Assembly (NCBI GenBank): GCA_963920665.1
Contig: OY987263.1
Coordinates: forward strand, 43,187,218 to 43,251,217
Origin: Straminergon stramineum
Lineage: Eukaryota > Streptophyta > Bryopsida > Hypnales > Calliergonaceae
Length of the DNA: 64,000 nucleotides
Direction of reading: 5' to 3'
Shown: positions 23,151 through 41,215 of the stretch, one piece after another
How positions within the stretch are numbered: position 1 is the stretch's first letter
How the letters are laid out: each line of letters begins with the position of its first letter
Translations under genes and position numbers: made by a program
Notes under the pieces: model-generated
Seen by the model: only the letters and a program-made list of their open reading frames with translations
The model's database searches: none
Told to the model about the DNA's origin: nothing

Positions 23151-26100
23151 TCGGGCACGAGATGTGCAAGCATTGCCAGCGGAAGCAGCCCATGCAATGT
23201 GGGCAGGAGCGCCACAGCAGTTTCCACGACTCGCTGGTGGGGATCCTGTCCACGCGTCCCAAACCGAAAGAGGAGAAGCCCGAAGTGCGGCATCGGCTGG
23301 AGTGCAGGGGCAAGTCAAGACACGAGCCGCCCGTGATGGAAATTGCCGAGGACAACGCGCTCAAATTCCTGGACGACAGGCCGGGCGTAGAGCCCAAGGT
23401 GCAAGCCAAACCAGCAGGCGATGGGAGTCTCAAACAGTCCAAGTTCAAATCGAAGGCCGTTTACTGCGAGGTAGGGTTAGGGTTGCTACCACCATAGTCT
23501 TGATCCCCCTCCACCACCTGCTGGTTTGATCTTTGAGAATACTCTTTCCGGCAACGTAAGCATCGGAACCCAATCTTACGAGTGTGCTTTCTTTGGGATA
23601 TCACTCAATTGGTAGCTCGTTGGAGAGATCTCTGTTGGGTCCAAGAAGAATCAAACTCTCTTCAGTTCAGATTGTTTTCTCAGTCAATGTATTTGATGGT
23701 ATCTTATGCAATGTGTCCGTATCCTCGTGAAGGTGAAGCTGATGGAGTTGTTGGGGAGGGCGGGTCCGCAAGCGCGGCCGATCACCCCCGGCAAGTATGA
23801 GGATGCGCCTGACGTCTACAGAACCAGCGTTTGTTGCCTCGTAAGCCTTCCTGACTGCCTCCCTCCTTCAAAGTGCTCTTCGTCTTGCACTTGATCCTTT
23901 CACGACCCTCTTCACGATCTCTTGTTTGCATAGCGTGCAGCTAATGGCCGAGATTTGCGACATGGACACGCCCTACTCGCGCGTGTTGCGTACCATTCTG
24001 CAAAACTTGGAGCGGGCCATTTATAGCAACTATATCACTCCCCATGCGGGTGGCACGTTCGATCAGGTCTCACAGACCTTCCCTTGCTTGAAAGGTAGTT
24101 GTTTCCTGATTAGAATAGTAGCTGAGATACGCAACATTGGCTGAAAGTTAGTTATGCCTTGATTAGAATTTTATCTGAGATAAGCAACCTTGGCATTGCC
24201 GTTTCCAGGTTCCGTAATTTGAACTTGTGGGAAGACTGGAGGCTCAACATCAAAGCATGCTCGAACAGCAAGAGCGGTGGAAAACGATGCTGAGTGAGAA
24301 TCAAGCCACCACCGATGGCATCCAGCAACATGTTGAGGTTCGTCACAAGCCTCTGACAAAACTCACAAGGTAGAGGCTACTATTTGCGTCAGTAAAAACA
24401 TTTTCACATGTGTCGGAGTATGATTTGGGGGGATTTACAGAGCTCTGGAGAGATCACTTTGGGAGCAAGAGCAGCCAAATCTGTTGAGATTGAATTTTAT
24501 CACTGTATATTTTTCGTATGCGATTTTCATGGGGAGATTGTAGACCACTATTGAAGAGACAGTAGTCAACCACATTTTCCAATCAAAGGCCTGTTGGCTT
24601 TAGATATTTCCTTTGGTCTTGCTTAGACCTCTTGCGAATTGAAGGTCAACCAAGTGTTCGAATAGATGAGTTCTTTTGACTTACCGTTGATTTTCTAGAT
24701 TTGGGTTGATCTGGCAATTGTAGTGCAATGGTGTTTGGCTGCAGGAGTTGAATGATCTTCTTGGGAACGAGAAGGCCAAAGTTGCAGTTCTCCAAAAGGA
24801 CTTACAGTCTACGCAAAGGTCATTGAGGGAAGCCACCGAACAGGTGTTGATCAAGCCCGAATCGCATTGTTTGCAGAATTTTATTAGAAAGCGCGTCATT
24901 CTCACAGTACAAACTATTTCGATTCCTTCACTAATTTTTTTTTTTTTTTCTAAACTTTAATGTGGATTGACGGCACTGTAGGCGGCGGAGCTCGATCATA
25001 AAGTTACTCAGTCAAGGGCCCTCGTTTTTGACGCGTCGACCGTCAAAGCCCAATATGTAAGCATATCTTCAAAACAGCTTTTCTTTTATGCTACCACTGT
25101 TTCCATATCTTCAAAACAGCAAGCCTCTATGACTTTCTCTGCAAACTCTCCTTGCAGTTCAGCCAATTATTTTCCCTGTAGTGCTAACATTGCAGCTTCT
25201 ATAAACCCTGTAATTTGCTTCATGATTTTCGTAGCAGTTTTGAGCAAATCAAATGTGAACATTCTATTTTCTAATTCTATTCTTTCTTTTGACCAACACA
25301 TGCTATGTTCTTCACTGATTCTGGTGATACATATCCCCATCTTTTTTCAGAAATTGATCGATTGAATCAGTTAGTCAGTCGAGAACCATGATTCCTTGGG
25401 TCTTGTAGGGGTTAATTCGAAAGCTTCAAGTCACCTTGCTCATTCTTTCATCGTCTATTCCATCAAAGTATTAATGCATTTCAGATGTGAACGACAGGAA
25501 GAGGAAGTGAGTAAATACGAGAACTTGCATGCTTGCTACGTTGACCTCACCAAGGAGGTCCAGCGTCTTCAACAAAATCTCGCTGCGTCTCGTCAAGAAG
25601 CAGCTGATGGGTACCAATATCCCAAATCGTTCTGTAATTATGTTAATTATGTTTGCTAATTATGCTACATCATCTGTGCAATTTGTTACGTAATTATGGG
25701 ATATCTTGGGATGAGATAATAGGCTGAAAATAATCTGTTGCATGCATTTATGTCACCTTATGATGCATTTGAGGTTACAAATGTTCAATCCACCTCCAAG
25801 AGGTAGCTTGAAACCTTGATATCTCAAATACTCATATCCCTCAAGGGGGTAGCAGGCCTCACAGGAGCCTTCTCTTCATACATTTTTTGGTTCCTTGTAC
25901 TTCACTGATTAGACCTGGTAGTGCGTATGACTTTCTTACCAAAGTCACACTCTTTGTAATATACTTCAATTAGTTTAGGTTGAAATATTACTGTATTGTA
26001 CTAATTTCTACAAAGGAGAATCTTTGTTAGTGAGACCAATTTTGCAGCCACAAGATCTATGCCCTCACTAATAGGATAAATCAGTATTCGTCAGTGTAAA

Positions 26101-26886
26101 ATCGATATTGAAAAAACACAGTAACGTGAATCAATTATTTTTAGGATTTCGTCTTGTTCTCTCAAGTTTGTTGCAACCGAACTAGGCCTGGAATTCTAAT
26201 TAGTAGCTTAGCTACCTTCCATGGTTGTCTTGCTCTTGGGCAGAGTGCCCAAAGAGCTGTTCAACAACTTGCAAAACGACTTCTACGACCTCGAAGCCAA
26301 ACTGCAAGCGGCGCAGGAATTCGAGCGCCAGGCCGAGACCATGACCCCTCGTCCCAACTGGGCACACATCCGTGGAGGCCCATTTTCAGCCTTTCCCACC
26401 AGCCAGCAGACTACTGAAATTTGCGCAAACAGGGAGTTGGAACAGAGACACCTGGACTTGGAAGCTGAGCGAGCCGCTGCCACAGTTGCTCTTGTGAAGG
26501 TATGAAACTGCATGAGTCTCATCATTAATCCCACTTAACTTACTGCCACTTTCTCACTCAACGCGTGATGATTCCGTATGCAAGCAATCAGTTCAAATTT
26601 TCTCACTCAATGCGTGATGATTTCTTATGCACTTATGCATTTCAAATTAAAAAGTTGGGAGACCACTATAGGAAGTGGACAGTACACAACTCCCTCAAGA
26701 TCAGTGGCCATAACCACTTATGTCAGCTGATCATTCTCATTGAAGGACAATGATACCCACTGCAGCAAATCAGTTCATGGTTTTACTCATAATCTGCTCT
26801 AGTCTGCTGCTGTGCAGGCCACACAGCCGAAGATTGTAGAAATGAAGAAAGGGAAAGAAAAAGGCAAAAAGGGAAAGAAGAAATAG
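23117..26886 (+). CDS. Coiled-coil protein, candidate flagellar protein (TSNAXIP1-like)
   Basis: Nine exons fit in phase: 23117-23470, 23733-23840, 23941-24066, 24242-24337, 24745-24843, 24982-25056, 25498-25610, 26244-26499 and 26818-26886, giving about 431 residues. Exons 3 and 4 are the least certain (donor GTCTCA, acceptor GAG). Seen: an N-terminal Cys/His cluster (EMCKHCQRKQPMQCGQERH), a helical part with YSRVLRTILQNLERAIYSNY, a long coiled coil (LEQQERWKTMLSENQATTDG; VLQKDLQSTQRSLREATEQ; YVDLTKEVQRLQQNLAASRQ), then VPKELFNNL and an ETMTPRPNWAHIRGG motif, and a Lys-rich tail (KKGKEKGKKGKKK). The order and the TPRPxW-type motif recall translin-associated factor X-interacting protein 1, linked to sperm or cilia in animals. 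That match is from memory and uncertain. A plant with this gene would be expected to have motile sperm. Confidence 0.65.
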
Positions 26887-28850
26887 CTGGCCATTTCGTT
26901 CTTCAGGAGTTGCCTGAACACCCTGGGAATTGATGAATGTCACATGAGAACCTGAAGTAACCGCAAAGGGTGGCACCATCCAATCACTAGACGAACATGT
27001 TTGTGAAACATGTGGTGTATCAACGATTGGGTTACATTCTTGAAAGGTTGATTTACCGTAAAGTCTATACAAAATTTCAAACAAGTCACACGTAATATAG
27101 TTCTGCCAGTGCCATTGAATACGTACATATTTGTTTCAATCCTGAAAACTTGTCACTCGCGTATCCCTGTATTCAGAGACTTGACAAAATCCTAATTCCA
27201 CTTCAAAAGCTGCAAAGTTATGTTAGTCATACATGAAATTCACCAGAGATGATTTGGAAACAACAGAAACAAAGAGCATGGAGACGTCAAATGATCATGA
27301 AAATTGTTCCTCACAGCTCAGTTACACTCATGCCACAATGAAGGAATGCCACAGGGAACTTAAGATCGAAAAAGAACTTAGCAGTCAGTAAGAAATCAAT
27401 TAATATAAGCCTCTTTCTCTTGACTTCCAACAGACGAATGTACACCAATAACAACTACTATTTACTCTACGCAGCTGCTCACTTCGTAATCAGGAACGGC
27501 CAGAAATCGTCAAGGTCTGTGCAGCGGTCCAGAAAGATAAAATTTCGATCCTCTTTATCGTAAAAGGCTAAATAAACAGCCCCCGCTGTCAACCACATTC
27601 TCAACAAGCACTAATAGGTGGCAATGGGCTTTCCTGACTACAAGCTATGAAAGAGGAACAGTATACCATGGCTGAGGGCAAACAGCTCAGAGGTGGGAAT
27701 TATCACATAACATAAAAATCATGATTCCCAAAGACCCAAGGCAAGGCAACACTTCCACTAAGAAAATTAAAAGTCGTTTCCTCTCGCACTGGACGCCCAT
27801 GCTCATCAACATACGAACCTGATGTTCCGTGATCAAATACAACGGCCAAATATTCACGAAGAAGCACAGCAAATGCTAAAAAAGGCCAGATCATAGAGCT
27901 GCAACGTTCTTCGAACCAGATAACAGGACCCATGCCAGCTTCAGCCCATCTGCTGCCTCACTCTTTCGAATTTCGAGAGGAACTAGGATTTCTTCCGGAG
28001 TTTCCAGCATATGAATCTCGACCCTGCACAACCGCCAGGCTGCCCAGACGTAAGCCATGCCCACATGTCCGAGAAGAATCCAATCCAGCTCACCACTCAT
28101 CATTTCTTGCTAATAAACTCGGATTGAATAGCTAGTCAGCGACTCCATGATGCACAGTAGTACTACAACAACGGCATACACTAGCTACCACTCTTAGAAG
28201 ATTTCAAATTAACTTCATCGATAACCAAAAGGCGGACTGACGAAAGTAATCCACAAAAACAAGCATAACCTTACAAACTGACATGTGACTAAAAGACCGA
28301 CACACGTCGAGTGCCCGAAGAAAAGGATAAGTAAAATACAGTGACCGAATTTAGAATCTAAAATTATCATAGTAATTAAAATTTTAAGAAGAATTTAATG
28401 AAACAGACAAGCCCGCTACCAAGCTTCGGGGTATCATACATAATGGAGGTTGGTAACAGGGTGATGACTATTAGTACTAGGTTCAACTAAGAAAGATACT
28501 ATTGTCCTAGGAGTAAAGAGAAGCATATAAAATTCGTGAAGTATAGGAAAGCGGCCAGAAGCATTTACGTTACAGTCGTAGAACTGACAAGTTAAAGCTA
28601 CTCTCAAAAAGTAAGAAAAATTAATACTTTCATCAATTAAAGGTAAGTCATTTCATGTTGAAACTGAAATGCCTCCCGACACACATGTAGGCCTGGGTGA
28701 TGTTTTTCTGTTTGTCCTAAATCAGGGCTATTGCCGGATAAAACAACTCTCCCCGGCTACGTAACAAAATAATAGTAAGTGGGGTTTGGTCTTAAGAGAC
28801 AGGGAGGTAAACAGCCCTGCCCTTTAGCCACAAACCTGGGGCCTACTTTT
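26887..28850. other. Spacer between convergent genes, probably UTRs
   Basis: It lies after the stop of the coiled-coil gene and after the stop of the minus-strand kinase. Short open frames (27687-27933 minus, 27891-28135 both strands) have no recognisable motif. It could include long 3' UTRs; no gene is supported. Confidence 0.35.
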
Positions 28851-33546
<4,696 letters not shown>

Positions 33547-34290
33547 CGAAGACGACGCCGTTGTATCTCTCTTATTATGTCCCGGTTCCTTCGTTGATGA
33601 ACAGCAGGCAACGAGTCACATGCTGCGTCCTGGAAAATCTGGAGGTGACGAAAAGCACCTGCCGGCTAAAGACGAATCACCTCGTCGTGGCAGCAGCAAA
33701 CTCCTCCTCCGCAGAAGAAGCCTCCACAATATAGCACATGGCCGTTCCGTCCCTCGCTTCCCCTTCCCTGCTTGTTTTCCTAATGTCTCGCGCCTTCAAC
33801 CTCTCCAGTATCCAACCTTAACCCTGTTTCCACTTGACGAAACCCGCCGTCCGATCTACGCGACCATACGGCGCTCCCGCACATAAGCTGCGAGCTCACA
33901 GCACCAGCGCTTCCCGAGATCATACCCCCAAACCCTTCCCCTACGGTTCCTCACTCATCCCGCTCTAGCAATCGCATCGCTACACCAATCCCGACCAAAT
34001 TTCGAACAGCGCCTTCACTCCGGCTGGCCGTGATGCCGGACGCCGAATCCTGGACCCCGAGGTCACTTCCCGGATGCGCTCCGGATGTGCTCTCCCCTGC
34101 TGGCTATGGTGATGCTCTAGGGTTACAGACAAAGCGGCCAAAACACTCCTCGCTTCTCTGTTGCGATTAGTCTCTCGCCCTGCGACTCGTTACGCTCTAC
34201 CTCCCAGTCCCTACTCCGGTAACTGTAACTTTCGCTCTAACTACGATATCTACAGAATGTGTAGACTTCCATCACTGGTATCTAATTTTG
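33547..34290 (-). promoter_or_regulatory. 5' UTR and promoter region of the CK1 gene
   Basis: GC-rich sequence upstream of the kinase start, unlike the AT-rich DNA beyond 34550. A 120-codon open frame on the opposite strand (33524-33886) overlaps the kinase start and has no recognisable motif, so it is treated as chance. Confidence 0.45.
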
Positions 34291-34299
34291 TTTATTGAA

Positions 34300-35260
34300 T
34301 TCGTGGATTCCACTGGCCTCGTGATTTGACCCTGGTCACATCTCTAGGAAGGCTGAGTCTGCACTTTGAGGTCTTTGAGCAATATCTGCACGAGGTGAAC
34401 ATTTGCACAATGATTAACGAATGTGCATTTTGGGGTACATTCACAACTTGACGATATCTTGTAGGATAAAATAACCCCCATTTCGGTGGAGGGTTGGGAT
34501 TGGAGGAGGAATTATCGGGGGTAGGGCTATTTGGCACCTTTGTTTTTAGTAAGGTTATTTTATTCCTCTCAAGGTCAAGGTATTCTCGTTTGTTAGTAAT
34601 GTCTAATAAATTTCAAAGTATAACTAGGATTTGTAAAATTTCTTGAAAATTTTCAAAGCCACATTGAAAATAAAAAATTTGAATTTGTGTTTTTGAAAAA
34701 TCGTATGGATAAACTATGAATCCTCAAAAGAATAATTGAAGATGTATTTAAAGTATATCCTAAATTCTTAAGTTCATATCACATACACAATTTAAGAAAA
34801 ATGTTAACTCAACTTGTTTTTTGGGTGAGGATTGCAATATAATGGAGTTAAATTACCACAATCATGACAAAAATTCTATCACTCTGCTAAATTTTTATTT
34901 ATTTTTATTCCTACAAAAAAGATATATATTGGATAATATCCTTTATCAAATTAAATTTATTTCAAGTCATATCAACTTTTCAAAATGCTTTGATTATAAA
35001 TAATATAATATAGAAGCTCAGAATTCAAGTATTAGCATTTCCTTCCTACTCAATGCTATATCATAATAAAAGGTGTTATCTCCCAGCACTCTAAACTTTA
35101 AAAGAATAAATTTATGTTCTCACTTAGAAGAGAACTTTCGTGGATTTTGAATTACAAAGAAACAAGAAAAGAATTCATGATTGCCAAGGAGATCATTACT
35201 ATCACTAGCCAAAAATCTTGGAAAATGCTAGATTTAAATAGTTACATATTATTTTTAATG
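34300..35260. other. AT-rich intergenic, nothing recognised
   Basis: No supported gene or clear repeat boundary. Confidence 0.35.
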
Positions 35261-35940
35261 ACATTGTCCAACCTCTGGTACTATAAACTTCTAGGGTGGA
35301 ATCCATGTAGGATCAAGGGGCCCATTCCATCATGTGTACCCAACCCCAATCTTGTGGTATTGATTGTCAACACTTCACAATGCTCACATTTAGTGACATT
35401 GTACAATCCCTAGTACAACTATAAACTTTCACAGTGGAATCCACATAGGATTTTGTGCTCCATCACACCAGTGCAACTCCACTTGACCTTATGATACAAA
35501 GTGCCATCAATCCAAATCACTTTTGGTAACACTCCCCAATTTCTAGTACTATAAATGTCTTGAACAAAATCCAAGTAGGATTATTTGCTCCATCACACCA
35601 CATGTCTACAACTCCAACCTTGTAGTACCAACCACAAGCAGTTAGTCAATACTTCAAATTGTTTACTCAACCAATCTTTCGTACTATAAACATTTACAGT
35701 GGAATCCAAATAGGATTTTATGCTCCATCACACCACTATGCAATTCTAATTGACCTTGTAGTCCAAAGTGCCAACAATCTAGATTTGCTCATTTCTTGTA
35801 ATAGTCTCTAATTTCCAATACTATAAACCTTTAGTACAAAAGCCACGTAGAATTATTTGTTCTATCACACTACATGTGTGCAACTCCAACCTTATAGTAC
35901 CAACCCCTAACACTTCAAATCATTCCATATTGTCAAGTGT
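35260..35940. repeat. Degenerate tandem array, unit about 130-140 bp
   Basis: About five units each contain, in order, a variant of AGTACTATAAAC, TGGAATCCA(T/A)(G/A)TAGGAT, GCTCCATCACACCA, GTGCAACTCCA and CTTGTAGTACCAA. Unit starts are near 35275, 35410, 35548, 35685 and 35815. No coding capacity; it is satellite-like or the internal part of an unknown element. Confidence 0.75.
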
Positions 35941-35944
35941 AAAT

Positions 35945-37844
35945 GGGGATTACATAATAAAAAAAACCTGTAGTATCATATCTAAGGACTAATTATGTAC
36001 TAAAACTCTTTTTCTTCATTTTTCACTAAAATTACTTTAAGAATTTGGTTGAGGATCCCTTTGTTTGACAAGTTTTGAATATTACTCTTGCTACTATGGT
36101 AGCAACAAAATAATTTATGGCAATTTACAATACATTTTGTTAAAATTTAGCTAAATGTTTGAATTTTTTCTCTAAAATTCCTAAAGAATAGTTTTGAGGA
36201 TACATTTCTAAAACAAAAGGCTTGATATCAGACTATTGTATCATGTGGTCAAGGTCTTCGCCATTCTCTATTAAATAATTAATTGAAGTTGGCTAATGTG
36301 ATTTTAACATAAGCTTAAATATAGAAAGATTCCTTATTTTCCTATACCAATTTTTTGGTTTTTGAAAAAAAAACTTCCAATAATTTTGGCATCTATTTAA
36401 AAAAATATTTTATGTTGATGATCACCACTGGATATGATATGTAATACCTATGTAGTGCAATGTTTTGAGATCAACCCTAAAGGATATTGCAAGCGATTTT
36501 GTACTTTGGACGATTAGAAGTGGGATTGTAGTATGGAAAAGAACATTTTTTTCATTCAATTTTGGTGGGGATTTGCTTGAATGCATTTTCAATGAATAGT
36601 ATTGCATATCCCCTTACTATAGTATTATTGACTTTTCTAAAGAAGAAGATGTTTAATCCACAAATCACCCTTCTAGTGTATATTGGCCAATACTTGCTTT
36701 TCATTTTGATGTGAATTTAAACCATAAAAATGATATTTTTTGAATTAGCATTCAACCAATGAAACAAATTTTATCAATTTTAGTTTATACTCCAATTGGG
36801 AAATTTGGAAAAATCTTAAAATTTAATGTTCTATTGCAATTTGAACTTAGGGCCTATTTGTTTTACTTTCAAAGTTTGTTGATTTTCTAGTTTTAGAAAA
36901 ACAAGGAAACATTGACTTTTACCATGATTTCACCTACTCTACCAAAATGCCTAAGATGGAATTTTCAGACTTCTTGAGCATATTTTGTATTTGATAACAA
37001 TTTTCTTCTTTGTTTCCTTAAACAATTCACGATAATTTCAAATGTTCTCACAAAAATCTGAAAATTTTCAGCAATTATTGAAGACATGGGATTTCCTCCT
37101 TAGAAAACAAATGTACAAAATTTCATTCATATTTAGTTGCAAAATGGAAGCAAACAAAGAGAAGGATTGTGAAGCTTTCAAAGCAACATCATTTTTTAAT
37201 CACATAAGGTAACCCCAAATTACGCTAAGATGAGACATACCATATATAAGAGGTGTCCTTCATGGATCGCCTGTGCTTCTTTTTTTAATTATTCAGAAGG
37301 CTACTTGCCCCAAGCCAAGTTGTCTTGGGATAAAGGCAAAGTAACCCTCTGGATCAACTCAAAATCGTACAATACGTCAGAAAGATAGGAGTTTCAGGGA
37401 GCGCTTGGGCTCTACAAGCGTCCACCTTCTGAAATGTACAAATAGTGTACATTTCAGGAGGTGGACACTTTTAGTGACCATTGGGTTTCAACTTCAGAAA
37501 TAGTCATAACTAATTCTTGAAAGCTAGCTCCAAAAAATATAAAATCACTTGGGTTGAATGCCAATTTCATTTGTCTTTTAAGGAAAATTTATCGAAGAAT
37601 ATTTTGAGAAGTCTAACTTTCCCAAATCAATTTCCTGTTCTTTAGTGGATGCTTTATGGACCTCTTACTTAATTTCTAATTCTTTTGATGTGATCCCATA
37701 TTGAATGCCAAAATGTAATATTCCAAATTTTGCACTAGTACATAGTAGCTAGAAGTGCTCCCATGCACACTAAAAAAAATGACTCTTGTATTTAAAAAAA
37801 CTTCACCCAAAGGAAAGCATCATGCCGGACACTATGCATTGTAG
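35945..37844. other. AT-rich intergenic, nothing recognised
   Basis: No gene is supported. One region (37430-37640) shares words with 8560-8760 (CAGAAA...TGG..TTTAGTGACCA; CTTCAAGAAGTCTAACC), which suggests another dispersed repeat whose limits I cannot set. Confidence 0.35.
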
Positions 37845-37848
37845 TTAA

Positions 37849-38474
37849 CCCCTACTATGCCCAAGGCCTTCTTTGAACTTCTTGGAATTTGCTCCAAATT
37901 AAACAAAAAGCTAACACTTTGACAAGTTTCATCATTTTTTTCTTGATTGTAAGTGTAAAAATTGAAACTATAAATGTTAGAGATTCCATGGGAAAAGAAA
38001 ACACAACAATATCAATTATGAATTGAAAGATTATAATGTTTGATCATGCTTGTGAAAGTGATTTGAAGTCTTTCGATCCTCTTTTCAAATGTCAAATCTT
38101 AAAAAATATAAGGTTAAGGGACTTGACATACTTATTCCCAATCAATTTACAACTTCTCAAAATCTATTCTACTACTTTTATAAATGAATTTCTAATATGA
38201 TTTTTTTCTCCTAGATCTAGTGTACTTGAGGCTCATTTCCAAGAGCCCTCTTGAACACTAGAAAATCAAGATTTGCAATGGATACCCTTGCACAAAATCT
38301 TGAATAGAAAAATCATAGTAATTTATTTTCAAAATTGGCTTTTTGATGCTAAGACTAGGCTTCAAAAAAATTTGTTGGAAAAATTTTTACTAATAAAATT
38401 AATAAGTCAATAAATTTTTATTTAACTTCAAAGTTTTTTCCACACCTGATTTTGGTGCCTTTGGCACTTAGGGG
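37849..38474. mobile_element. Non-autonomous TTAA-type transposon, family 1, copy B (inverted)
   Basis: About 626 bp, flanked by TTAA at 37845-37848 and 38475-38478. Ends read CCCCTACTATGCCCAAGGC and, inward from the right, CCCCTAAGTGCCAAAGGC. The interior is the reverse complement of 3477-4123 with substitutions and small indels (for example TTGATCATG, CTAGATCTAGTG and ATGGATACCCTTGCACAAA match). It has no coding capacity. Confidence 0.75.
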
Positions 38475-38478
38475 TTAA

Positions 38479-40684
38479 AAGTACTCCCATATATGGGATA
38501 TAAAACTAGAAGTTAAAAATAAATAAATAAATCCATGTAGAGGAGTCACACTGTAGTCATGCTTAAAATTGTAAGAAGCATAATTCTAATAGACATTCTT
38601 TGTATTTTGGATAGTCACATGCATCCAAGGAAGATTTATTAAGGGTCTATAACATAGTAACATTTTTGAAATTGATATAATATACTTAGAATATTTTCTT
38701 GTATGAATTTGTGGAGGCACTATTTTATTCATGAAGTTCAATTTTTTTCATTGAAATAATTAATAAAAATGGCCCCCTTTAACATATGGCTAGACTCTTC
38801 TAACTTTCTAAGATCTTCAATGGTACCCTACCTCCAAATTTTAGTTTTTTTGCAAGATTAAAAAAAGTCAAATCCCCTTTTGTTAAAGACCATATACCAA
38901 AGCCCATGTGATATAGAGAGAGTATATAAATTATTCTTTAGTCCATTTTATTATGAACAAAAAAGAAGTAGTACATGATCAAGCATAAACAATGATTTAA
39001 CCATCCAACTATAGAGAATAGACAATCCATGCCAAAATGAGTAAATATTCAACCATTCATCATTTCATCCATCAATTGATTCATTAAGATGGATTGCCAT
39101 TAAGGCTTTTTAAGTCAAAAGTGCCTCAAAGTGGCTTGTGGATTCACAATCCTTTGAGGACAACTTGATGTTTGAACAAACAAATGGTAGTTTGGATAGG
39201 TTCCTAGCTACAAAATTAAAATTGGTGCAAATCTTACAAAAATTTGACACAATGCATACATGGACATATACCCCTTCCTTAATAATATAATTTTTTCAAT
39301 TGGTTGGCTGGTTGGATCAAAAGTATAGTGTCCAAAGTTTAGGGGGCAAGGCAAGCATCTTAGACATCATGTGTAAAACTTGGCCCTTCTATTTCTAAAA
39401 GTTGGCAAGTATGAAATTCATATGATATTAATTAGAGGCAATTTTTAAAAAACCAATATATCTATATAGTGCAAACATTATACTCTAGAAGGAATTAAAA
39501 TATATCAATTCTAGAGGTTAGGGTTGAAGAAAAAATTCTTCATCTAACTTCAAATTTTATGATCTTTCAATATACACCATCAAAGTTTTGAATTATTTTC
39601 TACACAGTTTCATAGGCGTCTACTAGAGTTCTACTATTTAATTTTTAATTTTTAAATCCCTTTTTTGTATTGCCCTATAAGGTATCAAATATTGACAATC
39701 TCCCCCTCGAATGTACCTTGATCTTTCAGTGATTAAATCTTAATTTAGAAAATCAACATAATCCTTCTTTTGTTTGAGTGAAGTTTCTAAAATGAAGCTA
39801 GTCTCTACTTGGTTTAAGAACTTTGGAAAATTCCAAAAAATGAATGTTCTCTTGTAGTTTGAAATCAAGACTAATAATTTGATTTCAAAAATTTGACTTA
39901 TACATGTAAAGACTACTTTACACTTGAAACCAAATGATGAGGAAAAAGAATCTAAACTCTAATATTGGTCATTAGAACCACTCTAAGGTTGGATGTCCAT
40001 GCAAATTGGAATGATAAAACAATTTTTAAGCTTTCTAGAATTAGATTTGTTTTTGCCAACTTCCATGATGTTTTCACTTCTATATGAGTATAGAAAAATT
40101 CCTTTTTAGGAGTAGCTTTGTTTCCTTGACAAACTAAAAGTAACCAAAAAATTAAAGTCCAACTCTAAATGTAATTTCTCAAAAGTAAAAAACTTGACCC
40201 CCTACTTTCATGAGCCTCCTTCAAAAAATTGTTTGCCAACAATTATAATTCTTCTCTTGCAACTATTGCCCACTTCCATGCAAAATTCTGATTTTTCTTT
40301 TTTTCATACAAAGTTTGACTTATTCTATGTGCTTGAAGTTTGACCCATGTGGTGAGTTTTTTTTATTTGTATAAGTGTGCCTTGTGCTTGTTGCCTTAGC
40401 CAAAATTAAAGTAAAAGTAATTTTCTAGCTTTTTAATTCATAAAAAATTTAAAATTCCATATCTTTCTGTTGAAGGTCCAAACGCCATGAAACAAAGTTT
40501 GTCTAATTCAACAATTTAGAAAAAACTTTGAAATTCAATATTTTTCACACTAAAAAGTCCAAACACCACCAAGCAAAGCTTATACACTCCTCCTTGCAGA
40601 GAGCGTTCAAATGATACTAAGAATGCGACCAAGGGCCACACAGTGGAAGATCGCACCGTAAACAAACAAAGCAAACAACCTAAC
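38479..40684. other. AT-rich intergenic, nothing recognised
   Basis: No supported gene, no frame with known motifs and no clear repeat. Confidence 0.35.
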
Positions 40685-40688
40685 TTAA

Positions 40689-40910
40689 CCCTTAAACAAT
40701 GCAACGGACGATTATTGTCCGATGAATGACAAGGAATCCTCCTATGTAGGACAGAATTGCAACTATTCATCCCCGAAATTAGGGGTGGAAAGGGAAGATC
40801 TTCTACAGTAGTTTGACTCCTAATGAGTATTTTTGTTTTTTCTAAAGTGGATGATGTCACACAGTTCCAAAATGGATGATTTCCACGGTCACTAGCCTGA
40901 CGTTCAAGGG
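40689..40910. mobile_element. Short TTAA-type element, family 2, copy B
   Basis: 222 bp with ends CCCTTAAACAATG and ...TTCAAGGG, and exact TTAA on both sides (40685-40688 and 40911-40914). It is similar along its whole length to 4128-4354 and 47576-47800, including GGGGTGGAAAGG and AATGAGTATTTTTGTT. This is the best preserved copy. Confidence 0.82.
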
Positions 40911-40952
40911 TTAAGATATGGACTTTCCATGGTTCCCCTAAGCCCCCTGATT

Positions 40953-41209
40953 ATTCCGGCTGGGGTGGATTGACCCCTCGCTCATCCCTAAGTAAAAACC
41001 CTGAAATTTTTTATTTTTCACACATGATAAAATTTACAAATTTTGAAGTCATATTTGCAATCAGAGGCCCCCAAATTAGCTACTGTAGGAGTGATAGAGT
41101 GATAGAGAAGATTAATTAATGAAGCACAAAATAGGGGGTCCTTTTTTTTTTTACATGCACCCCTGGAATAACTTAGGGGGACGAGCGAGGGGGTCAATCC
41201 ACCCCGGCC
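40953..41209. mobile_element. Inverted-repeat element, about 255 bp, with GGGGTGGATTGACCCC ends
   Basis: The left arm GGCTGGGGTGGATTGACCCC and following CTCGCTC...CCCTAAG are mirrored at 41170-41209 (about 37 bp, several mismatches). CCCTGATT occurs directly on both sides (40945-40952 and 41208-41215), a possible 8-bp duplication as in hAT elements, though its edge overlaps the arm by two bases. It lies about 280 bp before the OTC start. Confidence 0.6.
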
Positions 41210-41215
41210 CTGATT

